A DNA stretch of 64,000 nt, from assembly GCF_030519475.1 (NCBI RefSeq), contig NZ_JAUMKD010000001.1:620001-684000 (forward strand). The letters are read 5' to 3'. Positions 49,151-58,518 of the stretch are shown in pieces (within the stretch, counting starts at the first letter, position 1; every line of letters starts with the position of its first letter). The notes under the pieces are model-generated. The model saw only the letters and a program-made list of their open reading frames with translations. It was not told the origin of the DNA and made no database searches. The position numbers were made by a program, and so were the translations under genes. The stretch comes from Micromonospora sp. C28SCA-DRY-2 (lineage in GTDB: Bacteria; Actinomycetota; Actinomycetes; Mycobacteriales; Micromonosporaceae).

Positions 49151-49266
49151 GGCCAGGTCGTCAGCCACCGGCCCGGCCAGGTCGTCAGACGCCGGCCGGC
49201 CAGGTCGTCAGGCGCCGGCCGGCCAGGTCGTCAGGCGCCGGCCGGCCAGGTCGTCAGGCGCCGGCC
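49151..49266. repeat. 23-bp tandem repeat, five copies
   Basis: GGCCAGGTCGTCAG recurs at 49151, 49175, 49198, 49221 and 49244, spacing 24 then 23, 23, 23; a degenerate sixth begins at 49267 and runs into the stop codon of the next minus-strand gene. No spacers, so not CRISPR. Confidence 0.9.
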
Positions 49267-49276
49267 GGCCGGGTGT

Positions 49277-50608
49277 TCAGTTGGCGGCGAGGGCGGCGGC
49301 GACGAAGAGCACCAGGCCGACCGTCAGGTAGGCCGTCGGCGGGCGCAGCCAGCCCCGCCCCCCGTCCGCCAGCGACAGCCCGCCGGTACGCAGCCCGTAC
49401 AGGCCGACCGCGAAGATCGGCAGGCCGCAGACCAGGAAGGTGCCGACGACCACGTCGGCGGCCGACACCGGATCACCCGTCACGCCGGTGACCAGCACCC
49501 GCAGCGCGGGAATCTCGAAGATCGCCACCAGCACGGCGAAGAGCACGGCCAGCGCCGGCCGGCGGGTGCGGTAGACGCCGTCGCCGACCGGTACACCCGG
49601 GCCGGCCGCCGGCGGGTAGGCCGGCAGTTCGCCGCGCGGCCCGACCGACGGCATCGGCCCGGTCGGCAGCTCCAGCGGGTGCGGCGCTTCCGTGACCGGA
49701 CCGGCCGGCGGCACCGTCGGCTCGGCCGCTCGTCCGGGCGCCTCCGCGGGGCGGGCCGGCTCGGTCGCGCGAGCGGGCTCGACGATCGGATACCCGGCCA
49801 GCGGCGCCGGCCGCGCCGGGTCTGCGCCGACGCCGGTCAGCGCGGCCGGCCGGCTCGGGTCAGGCCCGGCACCGGTCAGCGGGTCCGGCCGGGCCGGGTC
49901 AGCGCCGGCACCGGTCAGCGGGGCCGCGACGGGCGTGGCGACGTCGCGCGGTTCCCGGGCGGCCCGGCGACCCGCCCGGTCGCCGGGCAACTCGCCGGAG
50001 GTCTCCACGGGATCCGGTTCCGCCCGGCGAGAGCGGCCCGTCCGGTATCCGTCCGGCTCGCCCCGGCTGTCCTCCTCCCGCGGCTCGGCGGCGGCGTACC
50101 GCCCGGGCTCGCCCATCGTCGCCGCACCGAACCGGCCGGCGTCCCCGTCTCCGGCGCCGCCGAACCGGGCGTCGGCGTACCGGCCGCTGTCGACGTCGCC
50201 GGTCCCGAGGTGAGCCCGGCCCGGGTCCACCGCGGCGAACCGCCCGGAGTCGGGCTCCGCGCCGAAACGCGCGCTGTCCGGGTCCGCCTGGAAGCGAGCG
50301 GTGTCCGGGTCCGCGCCGAAGCGCCCGGTGTCCGGGTCCGCGCCGAAGCGCCCGGTGTCCGGCTCCGCGCCGAAGTGCCCCGTGTCCGGCTCCGCGCCGA
50401 AGCGACCGGGGTCTCCGTGACGGCCGGGGAGGTCGGCGTACCGGCCCGCCTCGGCGCCGCGCTGCTCCGGCGGCCGGAACTCGTCCCGGTACCGCGGCTC
50501 GGCCGCCGTACGCCAATCCGCTTCGGCGTAGCCGCGCTCCGGTTCTCCGGAATACCAGCGGGGCTCTCGATCTTCGGCAGAACTCCGTCGTCCGTCCACG
50601 TCCGGCAC
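49277..50608 (-). CDS. Repeat-rich disordered protein with C-terminal membrane helices
   Basis: 443 residues by the GTG start chosen; the true start is uncertain because no ribosome site is clear. Residues 1-330 are charged/Pro-rich. They include six 9-residue repeats at 70-123 of type FGAEPDTGR, then three or four 13-residue repeats of type [13 protein letters not shown]. Residues 345-443 contain three hydrophobic helices. No known domain is recognised. The layout (cytosolic disordered tail, short membrane part) is common for actinobacterial envelope proteins. It sits between rpsB and the yraN operon. Confidence 0.72.
   Translation of the reverse strand: MPDVDGRRSSAEDREPRWYSGEPERGYAEADWRTAAEPRYRDEFRPPEQRGAEAGRYADLPGRHGDPGRFGAEPDTGHFGAEPDTGRFGADPDTGRFGADPDTARFQADPDSARFGAEPDSGRFAAVDPGRAHLGTGDVDSGRYADARFGGAGDGDAGRFGAATMGEPGRYAAAEPREEDSRGEPDGYRTGRSRRAEPDPVETSGELPGDRAGRRAAREPRDVATPVAAPLTGAGADPARPDPLTGAGPDPSRPAALTGVGADPARPAPLAGYPIVEPARATEPARPAEAPGRAAEPTVPPAGPVTEAPHPLELPTGPMPSVGPRGELPAYPPAAGPGVPVGDGVYRTRRPALAVLFAVLVAIFEIPALRVLVTGVTGDPVSAADVVVGTFLVCGLPIFAVGLYGLRTGGLSLADGGRGWLRPPTAYLTVGLVLFVAAALAAN
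50240..50401 (-). repeat. 27-bp coding minisatellite, six copies
   Basis: Encodes the 9-residue repeats at residues 70-123 of the protein above. Unit variants differ in E/D and T/S codons, so copies have diverged slightly. Confidence 0.8.
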
Positions 50609-50956
50609 CGTATGTGACCCGCCGTACGAACGCCATTCGCCCCCCGGCCAGGCATTCGACCCACTCGGCCCCACCGCAGGTCCAAGATCGTCTGACCCTC
50701 GGTAGGCGTGGCCCGTGCTCAGCGACAGACGATCGGGCGAGCAGCGCGCCCAGCCCGGCCGGGAGCGCCAACCGCCGCGGCCGGGGCGGGGCGGTGCGCC
50801 GGTCGACGGTCGTCCCGGCACGCCGACCGGGCCCGGACGGCGCGGGCCATAGCACGGCAGGGGCATGATCGTCCGGCTGTCCACAACCGGCCCGGCTGTC
50901 CACAGCCAGCCGGGCCGGGGCGGCGCGTCCGAGCCGGTCCGCGGGAGGGTGCCGGC
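50609..50956. other. 348-base gap between divergent genes
   Basis: No gene seen. It contains two TGTCCACA motifs (near 50879 and 50899) that resemble weak DnaA boxes and form part of an imperfect hairpin; see rejected items. Promoters of both flanking genes must lie here. Confidence 0.5.
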
Positions 50957-51316
50957 ATGACGACGCGGAACCAGGCGGTCGGCGCGTACGGCGAGCGCTG
51001 CGCGGTGCGACACCTCATCGAGGCGGGACTGCGCCCGGTGGCCCGGAACTGGCGCTGCCCCGCCGGCGAGATCGACATCATCGCCTGGGACGGGCCCGTG
51101 CTCGCCTTCTGCGAGGTGAAGACCCGGGGCACCGGCGAGTTCGGCACCCCGGCCGAGGCGGTCGTCCCGGCCAAGGCCCGGCGGCTGCGCGGCCTGGCCG
51201 CCCAGTGGCTGGCCGAGACCGGCACCACCGCCGACGAGGTCCGCTTCGACGTGATCTCGGTACGGCTCGGCCCCGCCGGGCCGGCCCGGGTGGAGCACCT
51301 GAAGGGGGCGTTCTGA
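50957..51316 (+). CDS. YraN/UPF0102 family endonuclease-fold protein
   Basis: 119 residues. Restriction-endonuclease-like fold with the active-site pattern [10 protein letters not shown]...[10 protein letters not shown] (D..ExK). N-terminus [23 protein letters not shown] with GGGAGGG upstream. First of the plus-strand YraN-YifB-DprA group. Function is not firmly known; its place suggests DNA processing or recombination. Confidence 0.92.
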   Translation: MTTRNQAVGAYGERCAVRHLIEAGLRPVARNWRCPAGEIDIIAWDGPVLAFCEVKTRGTGEFGTPAEAVVPAKARRLRGLAAQWLAETGTTADEVRFDVISVRLGPAGPARVEHLKGAF

Positions 51317-51400
51317 GATGCCGGGCCGGCGGGAATGGCGCGCGCGGACGGCCGGGCGGTCGGGCGGCCAGAGTGGTGCGGCCGGGACGGCGGTGCCGGC

Positions 51401-52921
51401 GTGAGCTACGCCAAGGTGCTCTGCGTGGGTCTGGTCGGGGTGACCGGGCACCTCGTGGAGGTGGAGGCCGACCTGGCGCCCGGCCTGCCGGCGGTGGTCA
51501 TCTCCGGGCTGCCCGACACCGCCCTGCACGAGGCGCGGGACCGGGTCCGGGCGGCCGTGGTCAACTCCGGCCAGCGCTGGCCGAACCGGCGGATCACCCT
51601 CAACCTGCTGCCCGCCACCCTGCCGAAGTTCGGTTCGGCGTTCGACCTGGCGATCGCGGCAGCACTGCTGGGCGGCTCCGGGGAGCTGCCGCTGCTCCCG
51701 CTGGAGGGGGTGGTGGTCCTCGGTGAGCTGGGCCTGGACGGCACCGTCCGGCCGGTCCGCGGCGTGCTGCCGATGGTCGCGGCGGCGGCCCGGGCCGGCG
51801 TGAACCGGGTGATCGTGCCGGCCGACAACGCCGCCGAGGCCGCGGTCATCCCCGGGATCCGGGTCCGCGCGGTGGACACCCTGCACCGGCTGGTCAGCTT
51901 CGTCCGCGACGGTGAGCCGCTGATCGAACCGGCCGCCGCCGGGCCACCACCGCCCGCGGAGGGCCCCGACCTGGCCGACGTCGCCGGGCAGGGCCTGGGC
52001 CGGCGGGCGCTGGAGGTGGCCGCTGCCGGTGGTCACCACCTCGCGCTGCTCGGGCCGCCCGGGGCCGGCAAGACCATGCTCGCCGAGCGGCTGCCGTCGA
52101 TCCTGCCCGAACTGGACGACGAGGACGCGCTGGAGGTCACCGCGCTGCACTCGATCGCCGGCCTGCTGCCGGCGGGCGGCCGGTTGATCCGGCGTCCGCC
52201 GTTCCAGGCGCCGCACCACAGCGCCACCGTGCCGTCGCTGGTCGGCGGCGGATCAGGGCTGGCCCGTCCGGGCGCTGTGTCACTGGCCCACCGAGGGGTG
52301 CTCTTCCTCGACGAGGCGCCCGAGTTCAGCAAGGGAGCGCTGGACGCGCTGCGCCAGCCGCTCGAGAACGGCCGGGTCCAGCTGGCCCGCAGCCGGGGCG
52401 GCACCGAGTATCCCGCCCGCACCCAACTGGTGCTGGCCGCCAACCCGTGCCCGTGCGCCAAGCCGGGCGGCGACACCTACTGCGAGTGCTCGCCACTGGT
52501 GCGCCGGCGCTACCTGGGCCGGCTCTCCGGTCCCCTGCTAGACCGGATCGACGTGCAGGTGCGGCTGCCCCCGGTCCGGGCGGCCGAGCTGATGCAGGCG
52601 ACCGCCGAGAGCGAGTCGTCGGCGGCGGTCGCTCGGCGGGTGGTGGCGGCCCGGCAGGCGGCGGCGGCCCGCTGGTCGGCGATCGGTCGCCGGCTCAACG
52701 CGGAGATACCCGGCCCGTTCCTGCGCCGCCCGCCCTGGCGGCTGTCCGCCGAGGACACCGCCGAGCTGCGGGCGCGGCTCGACTCCGGTTCGATCTCCGC
52801 CCGCGGCTTCGACCGGATCATCCGCCTCGCCTGGACGATCGCCGACCTGGACGGGCGGGACCGGCCCAACCGGGAGGACGTACGGGAGGCCACCGGACTC
52901 AGGACGGGAGAGGGATCGTGA
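51401..52921 (+). CDS. YifB/ComM-type Mg-chelatase-like AAA+ ATPase
   Basis: 506 residues. N-terminal Lon-protease-like domain ([20 protein letters not shown]), then AAA+ domain: Walker [20 protein letters not shown], Walker B region [18 protein letters not shown], four-Cys zinc site [19 protein letters not shown]-terminal Mg-chelatase subdomain. ComM is a branch-migration helicase for natural transformation in other bacteria. GTG start before [15 protein letters not shown]; no strong ribosome site. Overlaps dprA by four bases. Confidence 0.94.
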   Translation: MSYAKVLCVGLVGVTGHLVEVEADLAPGLPAVVISGLPDTALHEARDRVRAAVVNSGQRWPNRRITLNLLPATLPKFGSAFDLAIAAALLGGSGELPLLPLEGVVVLGELGLDGTVRPVRGVLPMVAAAARAGVNRVIVPADNAAEAAVIPGIRVRAVDTLHRLVSFVRDGEPLIEPAAAGPPPPAEGPDLADVAGQGLGRRALEVAAAGGHHLALLGPPGAGKTMLAERLPSILPELDDEDALEVTALHSIAGLLPAGGRLIRRPPFQAPHHSATVPSLVGGGSGLARPGAVSLAHRGVLFLDEAPEFSKGALDALRQPLENGRVQLARSRGGTEYPARTQLVLAANPCPCAKPGGDTYCECSPLVRRRYLGRLSGPLLDRIDVQVRLPPVRAAELMQATAESESSAAVARRVVAARQAAAARWSAIGRRLNAEIPGPFLRRPPWRLSAEDTAELRARLDSGSISARGFDRIIRLAWTIADLDGRDRPNREDVREATGLRTGEGS

Positions 52922-54171
52922 GCACGGACGAGGAACGGCTGGCCCGGGTGGCGTTGACCTGGCTCACCGAGCCGGGCACCCGATCGGTGTACCGGCTGGT
53001 CCGGCGGCTGGGGCCGGTGGCGACGCTCGACCTGCTGCTCGACGGCGGAGCACCGGAGGAGAAGCTGCGGGCCGCGGTGGCCGCCCGGTCGGCTGGCGGG
53101 GACGCCCGGGCGGTGGCCGCCGAGGCGATGGAGCGCACCGAGCGGCTCGGCGCCCGGATCGTGGTGCCCGACGACGACGAGTGGCCGCACCGGGTCGAGC
53201 AGCTGTGCAGCCTGCGACTGCCGGAGGCGTACCGGCGGGTGGACGTCGAGACCGACCCGCCGCTCTGTTTCTGGGTACGCGGCTGCTGGCCGCTGGCCGA
53301 GGCGTTCGACCGGTCGGTGGCCGTGGTCGGCGCGCGGGCCGCCACCGCGTACGGCACGCATGTCGCCAGCGAGCTCGGCTACGGGCTGGCCGACCGCGAC
53401 TGGACGGTGGTCTCCGGCGGCGCCTTCGGTATCGACGCGGCGGCGCACCGGGGCGCGCTCAACGCCGGCGGCGTCACCGTGGCGGTGCTCGCCTGCGGGG
53501 TGGACCGCCCCTACCCGATGGGCAACGCGGCGTTGTTCGACCGGATCGCCGACACCGGCCTGCTGGTCAGCGAATGGCTGCCCGGTGCCGACCCGCTGCG
53601 CCCGCGGTTCCTGATCCGCAACCGGGTGATCGCGGCGGCCACCCGCGGCACCGTGCTGGTGGAGGCCGCGGCGCGCAGCGGCGCGGCCCAGACCACCCAC
53701 CGCGCGATCGCCCTCGGCAAGCCGGGGATGGTGGTGCCCGGGCCGGTGACGTCGGCGATGTCCGTCGGCGCGCACGAGCTGCTGCGCGAGTACCCGAAGG
53801 CCCGGGTGGTGACCGGCGTCGCGCACGTGCTGGAGGAGGTGGGGCCGATCGGTGAGCTGGCGCCCGTCGCGCGCGGCCCGCAGCAGCCGGCCGACCTGCT
53901 CGACGACGAGGCGCGGTCGGTCGTCGAGGCGTTTCCCCGGCGGGGCACCGTGGGAGTGGACGTGCTCGCCGCGCGGGCCGGCGTGGACGTGCGGACCGCC
54001 CTGCGCAAACTGTCCATGCTGGAGGAACTCGCCCTGGTTGTCCGCCGCGACGACGGCTACCGGCTCGCGCCACCACCGGCCAGGACGGCCGGCGGTGGCC
54101 CGGCGCCGGGTCGCGGCGCACCGGGGGCGGCCCGTCGGGGTCGCCGGCTGACCAACGGATCCGACCGGTGA
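52918..54171 (+). CDS. dprA: DNA-processing protein DprA
   Basis: 417 residues. N-terminal SAM-like part (LTEPGTRSVYRLVRRLG), Rossmann-like DprA domain with VAVVGARAATAYGTHVASEL and VVSGGAFGIDAAAHRGAL, then FLIRNRVIAAATRGTVLVEA and AQTTHRAIALGKPGMVVPGP. The C-terminal winged helix (about 330-390, VDVLAARAGVDVRTALRKLS) is intact. Loads RecA on single-stranded DNA during transformation. GTG start overlaps the yifB stop (GTGA). Convergent with an M28 peptidase across a hairpin. Confidence 0.96.
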   Translation: MSTDEERLARVALTWLTEPGTRSVYRLVRRLGPVATLDLLLDGGAPEEKLRAAVAARSAGGDARAVAAEAMERTERLGARIVVPDDDEWPHRVEQLCSLRLPEAYRRVDVETDPPLCFWVRGCWPLAEAFDRSVAVVGARAATAYGTHVASELGYGLADRDWTVVSGGAFGIDAAAHRGALNAGGVTVAVLACGVDRPYPMGNAALFDRIADTGLLVSEWLPGADPLRPRFLIRNRVIAAATRGTVLVEAAARSGAAQTTHRAIALGKPGMVVPGPVTSAMSVGAHELLREYPKARVVTGVAHVLEEVGPIGELAPVARGPQQPADLLDDEARSVVEAFPRRGTVGVDVLAARAGVDVRTALRKLSMLEELALVVRRDDGYRLAPPPARTAGGGPAPGRGAPGAARRGRRLTNGSDR

Positions 54172-54210
54172 CCTCAGGCAGCGGACAAAGCGGCGAGACC
54201 CCCAACGCAG

Positions 54211-54254
54211 CGACGGGCGCCGCATCGGAGTCGTTCCCGACGCGGCGCCCGTCG
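54211..54254. terminator. Bidirectional hairpin between dprA and the M28 peptidase gene
   Basis: CGACGGGCGCCGC (54211-54223) and GCGGCGCCCGTCG (54242-54254) are exact 13-bp arms around an 18-base loop between convergent genes. Confidence 0.75.
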
Positions 54255-54304
54255 CCGTGGTGCCCCGCCCCTGCCGTCAGCTCCCACGGCACGGGCGGGA
54301 GCGC

Positions 54305-55732
54305 TCAGCGGGCGGTCGCGAACGCGGCGCAGCCGATCAGTTCGAGCGACACCTGGAGCCGCTCGAGGCTGATGTTCCGGGCGATGGTGTCCTCGGGGGT
54401 GTGGTACGGCGGCTCCAGCAGGGCCGGTGTCTCCTCGCCGCGCCAGGAGAAGTTGGCGCTGGCGATGCCGACCTCCTGGAAGGGCTGGTGGTCGCTGGAG
54501 CCGCGCTGCGTCACGGGCGAGATCCGCGGGCCGTAGCCCAGGCGGGCCGCCGCGGCCGCCACCTCGTCGGTGGCCCGGTTCGCCTGGCCGGTGTACGAGA
54601 GCAACCAGTACCGGGTCGCCGGGTCCCAGCTCGTGGCCACCATGTCGTTCTGGTAGACCGCGAGGATCCGGTCCCGCTCCGCCTGCGGCAGCTGCCGGAC
54701 GTGGTAGCGGGAGCCCACCAGCCCCTGCTCCTCCGAACCCCAGAGGGCGAACCGGAGGTTGGCCTCGACCGGGATCGCGCGCAGCACCCGGGCCAGTTCC
54801 AGACAGAGGACGGTGCCGGAGCCGTCGTCGTTGGCGCCGGGAGCGCCGATCACCGTGTCGTAGTGGGCGCTGACCATCACCACCGGCCCACCGGCACCCG
54901 ACCGCCCTGCCCGCTCGGCGAGAACGTTGTGCGAGGTCAGACCGCGGTGTGCGGAGGTGGAGATGGTGAGCGCGAGCCGACCGGCGGCGAGCAGGCCCCG
55001 CAGCCGCTCCTTCTGTGCCTGGGCCACCCCGACCACCGGGATCGGTACCGGCGAGCTGGCCGAGCCCGGCAGGGTCGGGGAGAACGCCCCGGTCCGCCGT
55101 GGCGGTACGCCGTCGGCCGCGAGGAACACGACGGCAGCGGCCCCCCGGGCCAGGGCGGTGGCGACCAGTTGTTCGCGGCGTGCCGCCACGTAGTCGACCA
55201 GCACGATGCGGCCGGTCACGTCCGCGGGGTAGTTCTCCGGTGCGCCGGCGCCCACATCCACCACGTCGCCGCTGACAGTGGTGTCCAGCGCGGCGTGCGG
55301 GGAGGCACCGACCTGCCAGTTCAAATCGGTGGGGAGCCCGGCCGGGGAGGCGAGCTGGGCGAGGAACTTGTCCGACACGGCGAACGGTTCCAGCTGGACG
55401 TCGTAGCCCAGGTGGTCCAGTTCCTTGGCGATGTAGTCGGCGGCGCGGCGCTCGGACGCCGTCCCGCCGATGCGCGGCCCGATGTCCTCGCTGAGGGCAC
55501 GCAGGTGCGACAGCGTCCGCTCGGCGGAAACCTGAGCGATGACCTTGCGGTCGTCCGGGGTGAGCGTGGGCGCGCGGTACGCGCCGGGACGCTGGTCGTC
55601 GGCCGCCCACGCCGGTGCGGGCAGGGCCACGGTGGCGGCGCCACCGAGGGCGATGGTGAGCATCCGCCGTCGGTTCACGGTGGAGCGAACGGGATCGGTC
55701 GAGGATGGAACGGAATGGCCGCCGTTGGTCAT
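54305..55732 (-). CDS. Tat-exported M28 family aminopeptidase
   Basis: 475 residues. Twin-arginine signal NRRRMLTIALGGAATVALP ending in AWA (about residue 43). M28 zinc peptidase domain with a PA insert (about 150-255). Metal ligands: HYDTV, NDDGSGT, WGSEEQG, QNDM and PPYHTPEDT. Releases N-terminal residues from peptides outside the cell. ATG with AGGAGG upstream. Convergent to dprA, transcribed alone. Confidence 0.92.
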   Translation of the reverse strand: MTNGGHSVPSSTDPVRSTVNRRRMLTIALGGAATVALPAPAWAADDQRPGAYRAPTLTPDDRKVIAQVSAERTLSHLRALSEDIGPRIGGTASERRAADYIAKELDHLGYDVQLEPFAVSDKFLAQLASPAGLPTDLNWQVGASPHAALDTTVSGDVVDVGAGAPENYPADVTGRIVLVDYVAARREQLVATALARGAAAVVFLAADGVPPRRTGAFSPTLPGSASSPVPIPVVGVAQAQKERLRGLLAAGRLALTISTSAHRGLTSHNVLAERAGRSGAGGPVVMVSAHYDTVIGAPGANDDGSGTVLCLELARVLRAIPVEANLRFALWGSEEQGLVGSRYHVRQLPQAERDRILAVYQNDMVATSWDPATRYWLLSYTGQANRATDEVAAAAARLGYGPRISPVTQRGSSDHQPFQEVGIASANFSWRGEETPALLEPPYHTPEDTIARNISLERLQVSLELIGCAAFATAR

Positions 55733-56358
55733 GGATCCTCCTGATCTTGCGCGGAGCCCGTCGACCGCTGGGGGTGACCGGGCTCACCGAAATTTGAACC
55801 TATCCACTCTTCCGGGAGTCACCCAAGATCCGTTCGGGCGGTGGTCGGAGGGCCGTGCAGCCGCCCTGACCAGGCCGGCCGGCCAGGTCAGGCGGCGGAG
55901 CGGTGGCCTTCGGGGGTGGACCCCGCACCGTCGACGGCGATCACGGACCACTGGGAGAACGACCAGCGCGGCCGACGCACCGGCCCGCCGATCGCCGTGG
56001 CACCCGGGTCCGGCGTGGACGGCCGACGACCGCTGCGGGGGCCGGAAGCACCGGCCGGCGGCGCACCGTAGCCAACCGGCCCAGGGCCAGGTGGCGACCG
56101 ACGGCGACGCGTCTGATCACCCGGTCCGCCGCCAGAGGCCACCGACAGCCACGCGCCTAACCACCCCACCCACCGCCAGAGGCCACCGACAGCCACGCGC
56201 CAAACCACCCCACCCACCGCCAGAGGACCACCGGGACGCGCGCCAAGCCCGCAGCAGGCTGGCCGGGTCGTTCCTCGCTCGGGATCAGCTGCCACACCTG
56301 GCGGACCGGTGGGACAAGCGGTCCGCGCCGGCGAGAAGTGCCTTGTCGGCGGTCGCGT
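55733..56358. other. 626-base gap with a 44-bp tandem repeat
   Basis: No gene I can support between the divergently placed M28 gene and the hypothetical gene. Two nearly perfect 44-bp units (56129-56172, 56173-56216) plus a 12-base start of a third share CCGCCAGAGG. The A/T-richer stretch just upstream of the peptidase (near 55790-55820) probably holds its promoter. Confidence 0.6.
56129..56228. repeat. 44-bp tandem repeat, 2.3 copies
   Basis: Units beginning CCGCCAGAGGCCACCGACAG at 56129 and 56173 differ at one position (a T/A near the centre). The third begins at 56217 and stops after 12 bases. Confidence 0.85.
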
Positions 56359-56700
56359 TCAGTCGCCTTCGAACCGGATCTCCATGTCCCGGTCCTGCCG
56401 GCACCGCCGGGCGAGCCGGTCCAACCGGCGCAGGTGGGTCAGCTCCGGGGTGGTCCGGGCCGCGTCGGCCAGGCAGCGCAGTTCGGCGAGGAGCTGGGTC
56501 ATCTGCTCGGCGGGGACCAGCAGCTCACCGATCGGGTCGACCCGGTCGAGCAGCGGAGTGCGCCCGGTGCCCCGGACCCGCCGGATCAGGTCCAGCAGCA
56601 CGTCGTCCGGGTCGGGCAGCACCTCGGCCGGCACGTACGACGTCCGGCGCCGGCCGGGGCCGGCACCGATCACCCGGTAGAGGACGACTTCCACCCCCAT
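56359..56700 (-). CDS. Hypothetical protein, 113 residues
   Basis: Starts MGVEVVLYRVIGAG after a good GGGGGA site. No signal peptide, membrane helix or known motif. Second half is helical and charged (LLAELRCLADAARTTPELTH, RRLDRLARRCRQD). Codon use is ordinary for the window, and the ribosome site supports a real gene. Upstream of XerC on the other strand; no functional hint from neighbours. Confidence 0.65.
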   Translation of the reverse strand: MGVEVVLYRVIGAGPGRRRTSYVPAEVLPDPDDVLLDLIRRVRGTGRTPLLDRVDPIGELLVPAEQMTQLLAELRCLADAARTTPELTHLRRLDRLARRCRQDRDMEIRFEGD

Positions 56701-57219
56701 GGCCGGTCCCCCTTCGTCGAGCTCGGCCGCTCGCACGGGTGGAGCCGATCGGGCTCACCACGCCCCGTGGAACAAGTCTGCTCGTCTCGGCGTCCGGAAT
56801 CCATCACTGGCGGGTGTGGACAGTTACCGGAATCCCGTACCCGCACGCGTGATCCGGCCCGCAGGGGTGGGCTGGGCCGCCCGCAGGGGTGGGCAGGGCC
56901 GTCCAGCACCGCGTCGAGAGCCGGACGGCGCACCGAACCCGGGGCTCCGGCTGTCCGCGCTCACCGAGAGGTCCCGGGGCGATCCGGCACGGCGCGCGGG
57001 CTCGGGCCCCCACCCGGACGATGGACATCGGCCCCGAAGCACCCACCCAGCGGGACGGTGAGGGTGGTCGGGCCGGGGCTCGCCCCGCACGTCGTCCTCG
57101 GCCGGCGGGCTGCGCCGACCGTAAGGTGGGTTCGTGCGACGCGACACCGTGAACCGGCCGGTCGTCCGGGCGTGGGCGCCGGACCGCCCGGGCACGGCGC
57201 CGCCGGAAGCAGGGCCGGC
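56701..57219. other. 519-base gap between the hypothetical gene and xerC
   Basis: No supported gene. A 22-bp direct repeat (CCCGCAGGGGTGGGC...) occurs twice back to back at 56858-56901. No hairpin terminator or clear promoter is evident. Confidence 0.5.
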
Positions 57220-58410
57220 ATGAGCTGGGAGTCGCACGGCACCCGGGCGGCGCACGAGGCACTGCCCGCGGCGATGCGCGAGGCGGTGGACGACTTCGCG
57301 GCCCACCTGGCCGGGGTGCGTAACCGCTCCGCGCACACCATCCGGGCGTACGTCGCCGACCTGGTGTCGCTGCTCGACCACGCGAGCCGGATGGGCTGCG
57401 CCCAGCCGGCCGAACTCGACCTGACGGTGCTGCGCAGCTGGCTGGCGAAGCAGCGTACGACGGGTGCCGCCCGGTCGTCGCTGGCCCGACGCGCGGCCGC
57501 GGCCCGGACGTTCAGCGCCTGGGCGCACCGCTCCGGGCTGCTCCCCACCGACGTGGCGGCCGCCCTGGCCAGCCCTCGCGCGCGGCGGGAACTACCCACC
57601 GTGCTCCGCGCCGACCAGGCGGCCGCCCTCGTCGAGGCTCCCGGCGCGTCCTCCCGGCCGGCGCCACCCGCTCTCGGTGGGCCGATCGCGGCCGGCCCGC
57701 CGTCGCGGCCAACGCCCTCCGGCCTCGGCACGCCTATCCCGCCCGCCACCGGCACGCCGTCGCGGCCCACATCCGCCGATGGCGCGGCACCCGCCATCGG
57801 CGCCGACCGGGGCCACCCGGCGGGCGACGGCGAACAGCCCACCCCGAGCGGAGATGCCGACGCCGACCGCGCCGGCGGCGACCTGCCGGCGGACCCGACC
57901 GCCGAGGCGGTGCTGCTGCGCGACCGCGCCCTGCTCGAACTGCTCTACGGCACCGGGGTCCGGATCAGCGAGGCGTGCGGCCTGGACACCGCCGACGTGG
58001 ACCACGGCCGGCGGGTGGTGCGGGTGCTCGGCAAGGGCGGCCGGGAGCGCACGGTGCCGTACGGGGTCCCGGCGCAACGGGCGCTCGACGAGTGGCTGCG
58101 CCGGGGTCGCCCGGTGCTGGCCACGCCACACTCCCGGGACGCCCTCTTCCTGGGCGCCAGGGGTGGCCGGCTCAACCCCACCACCGCCCGTCGGGTCGTC
58201 GGTGGGTACGCCGAGGCGGCCGGCCTGCCCCGGATCAGTCCGCACGGGCTGCGCCACTCGGCCGCGACCCACCTGCTGGAAGGCGGCGCGGACCTGCGCG
58301 CGGTGCAGGAACTGCTCGGCCACTCGTCGCTGGCCAGCACCCAGATCTACACGCACGTCTCGGTGGAGCGCCTGCGGGCCGCCTACCGCCAGGCACACCC
58401 GCGCGCCTGA
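57220..58410 (+). CDS. xerC: Tyrosine recombinase XerC with an 85-residue insert
   Basis: 396 residues against about 300 usual. SAM-like core-binding domain (15-135, HTIRAYVADLVSLLDHASRM), then a Pro/Ala/Gly-rich insert (about 142-227), then the catalytic domain. Catalytic residues visible: R248 (GTGVRISEA), K272 (GKGGRER), H342 and R345 (HGLRHSAAT), H368 (LLGHSS), Y377 (TQIYTHV). All are present, so activity is likely. Role: dimer resolution at dif. Its position beside dprA/yifB and rpsB matches the chromosomal XerC of actinobacteria rather than a phage integrase. The start ATG has GGAAGCAGGG upstream. Confidence 0.92.
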   Translation: MSWESHGTRAAHEALPAAMREAVDDFAAHLAGVRNRSAHTIRAYVADLVSLLDHASRMGCAQPAELDLTVLRSWLAKQRTTGAARSSLARRAAAARTFSAWAHRSGLLPTDVAAALASPRARRELPTVLRADQAAALVEAPGASSRPAPPALGGPIAAGPPSRPTPSGLGTPIPPATGTPSRPTSADGAAPAIGADRGHPAGDGEQPTPSGDADADRAGGDLPADPTAEAVLLRDRALLELLYGTGVRISEACGLDTADVDHGRRVVRVLGKGGRERTVPYGVPAQRALDEWLRRGRPVLATPHSRDALFLGARGGRLNPTTARRVVGGYAEAAGLPRISPHGLRHSAATHLLEGGADLRAVQELLGHSSLASTQIYTHVSVERLRAAYRQAHPRA

Positions 58411-58506
58411 CACCCGCGAAGGACCCGACACCCGACCGCCGCCCCGGCTGTCGTCGACGACCCCGGCGGCCCTGGTCGAACCGGCGGCGGAAGATCGACC
58501 AGCGGT

Positions 58507-58518
58507 TACGATCAGCCG
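58507..58518 (+). promoter_or_regulatory. -10 element for a leaderless transcript
   Basis: TACGAT (58507-58512), six bases, then the GTG at 58519; no ribosome site. Confidence 0.45.

Larger units (their letters stand above)
48763..49276. other. 514-base gap: rpsB leader and a tandem repeat
   Basis: No gene. The first 180 bases (48763-48945) are the probable rpsB 5' untranslated region, headed by a minus-strand TACACT (48945-48940) as possible -10. The distal part carries the 23-bp repeats at 49151-49266. Any structured r-protein leader is not recognisable by eye. Confidence 0.5.

Noticed and set aside
49151..49266. 23-bp repeats as CRISPR or as plasmid iterons
   Set aside because: No spacers and no replication initiator gene nearby.
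50875..50905. Two TGTCCACA motifs as DnaA boxes or a replication origin
   Set aside because: Only two imperfect boxes, no AT-rich region and no dnaA/dnaN/recF genes. A similar pair near 60455-60485 shows that the motif is common in this genome's intergenic DNA.
57220..58410. Tyrosine recombinase as a phage or island integrase
   Set aside because: Its neighbours (dprA, yifB, rpsB side) are the usual chromosomal XerC context, and no tRNA/att repeats or phage genes are seen.
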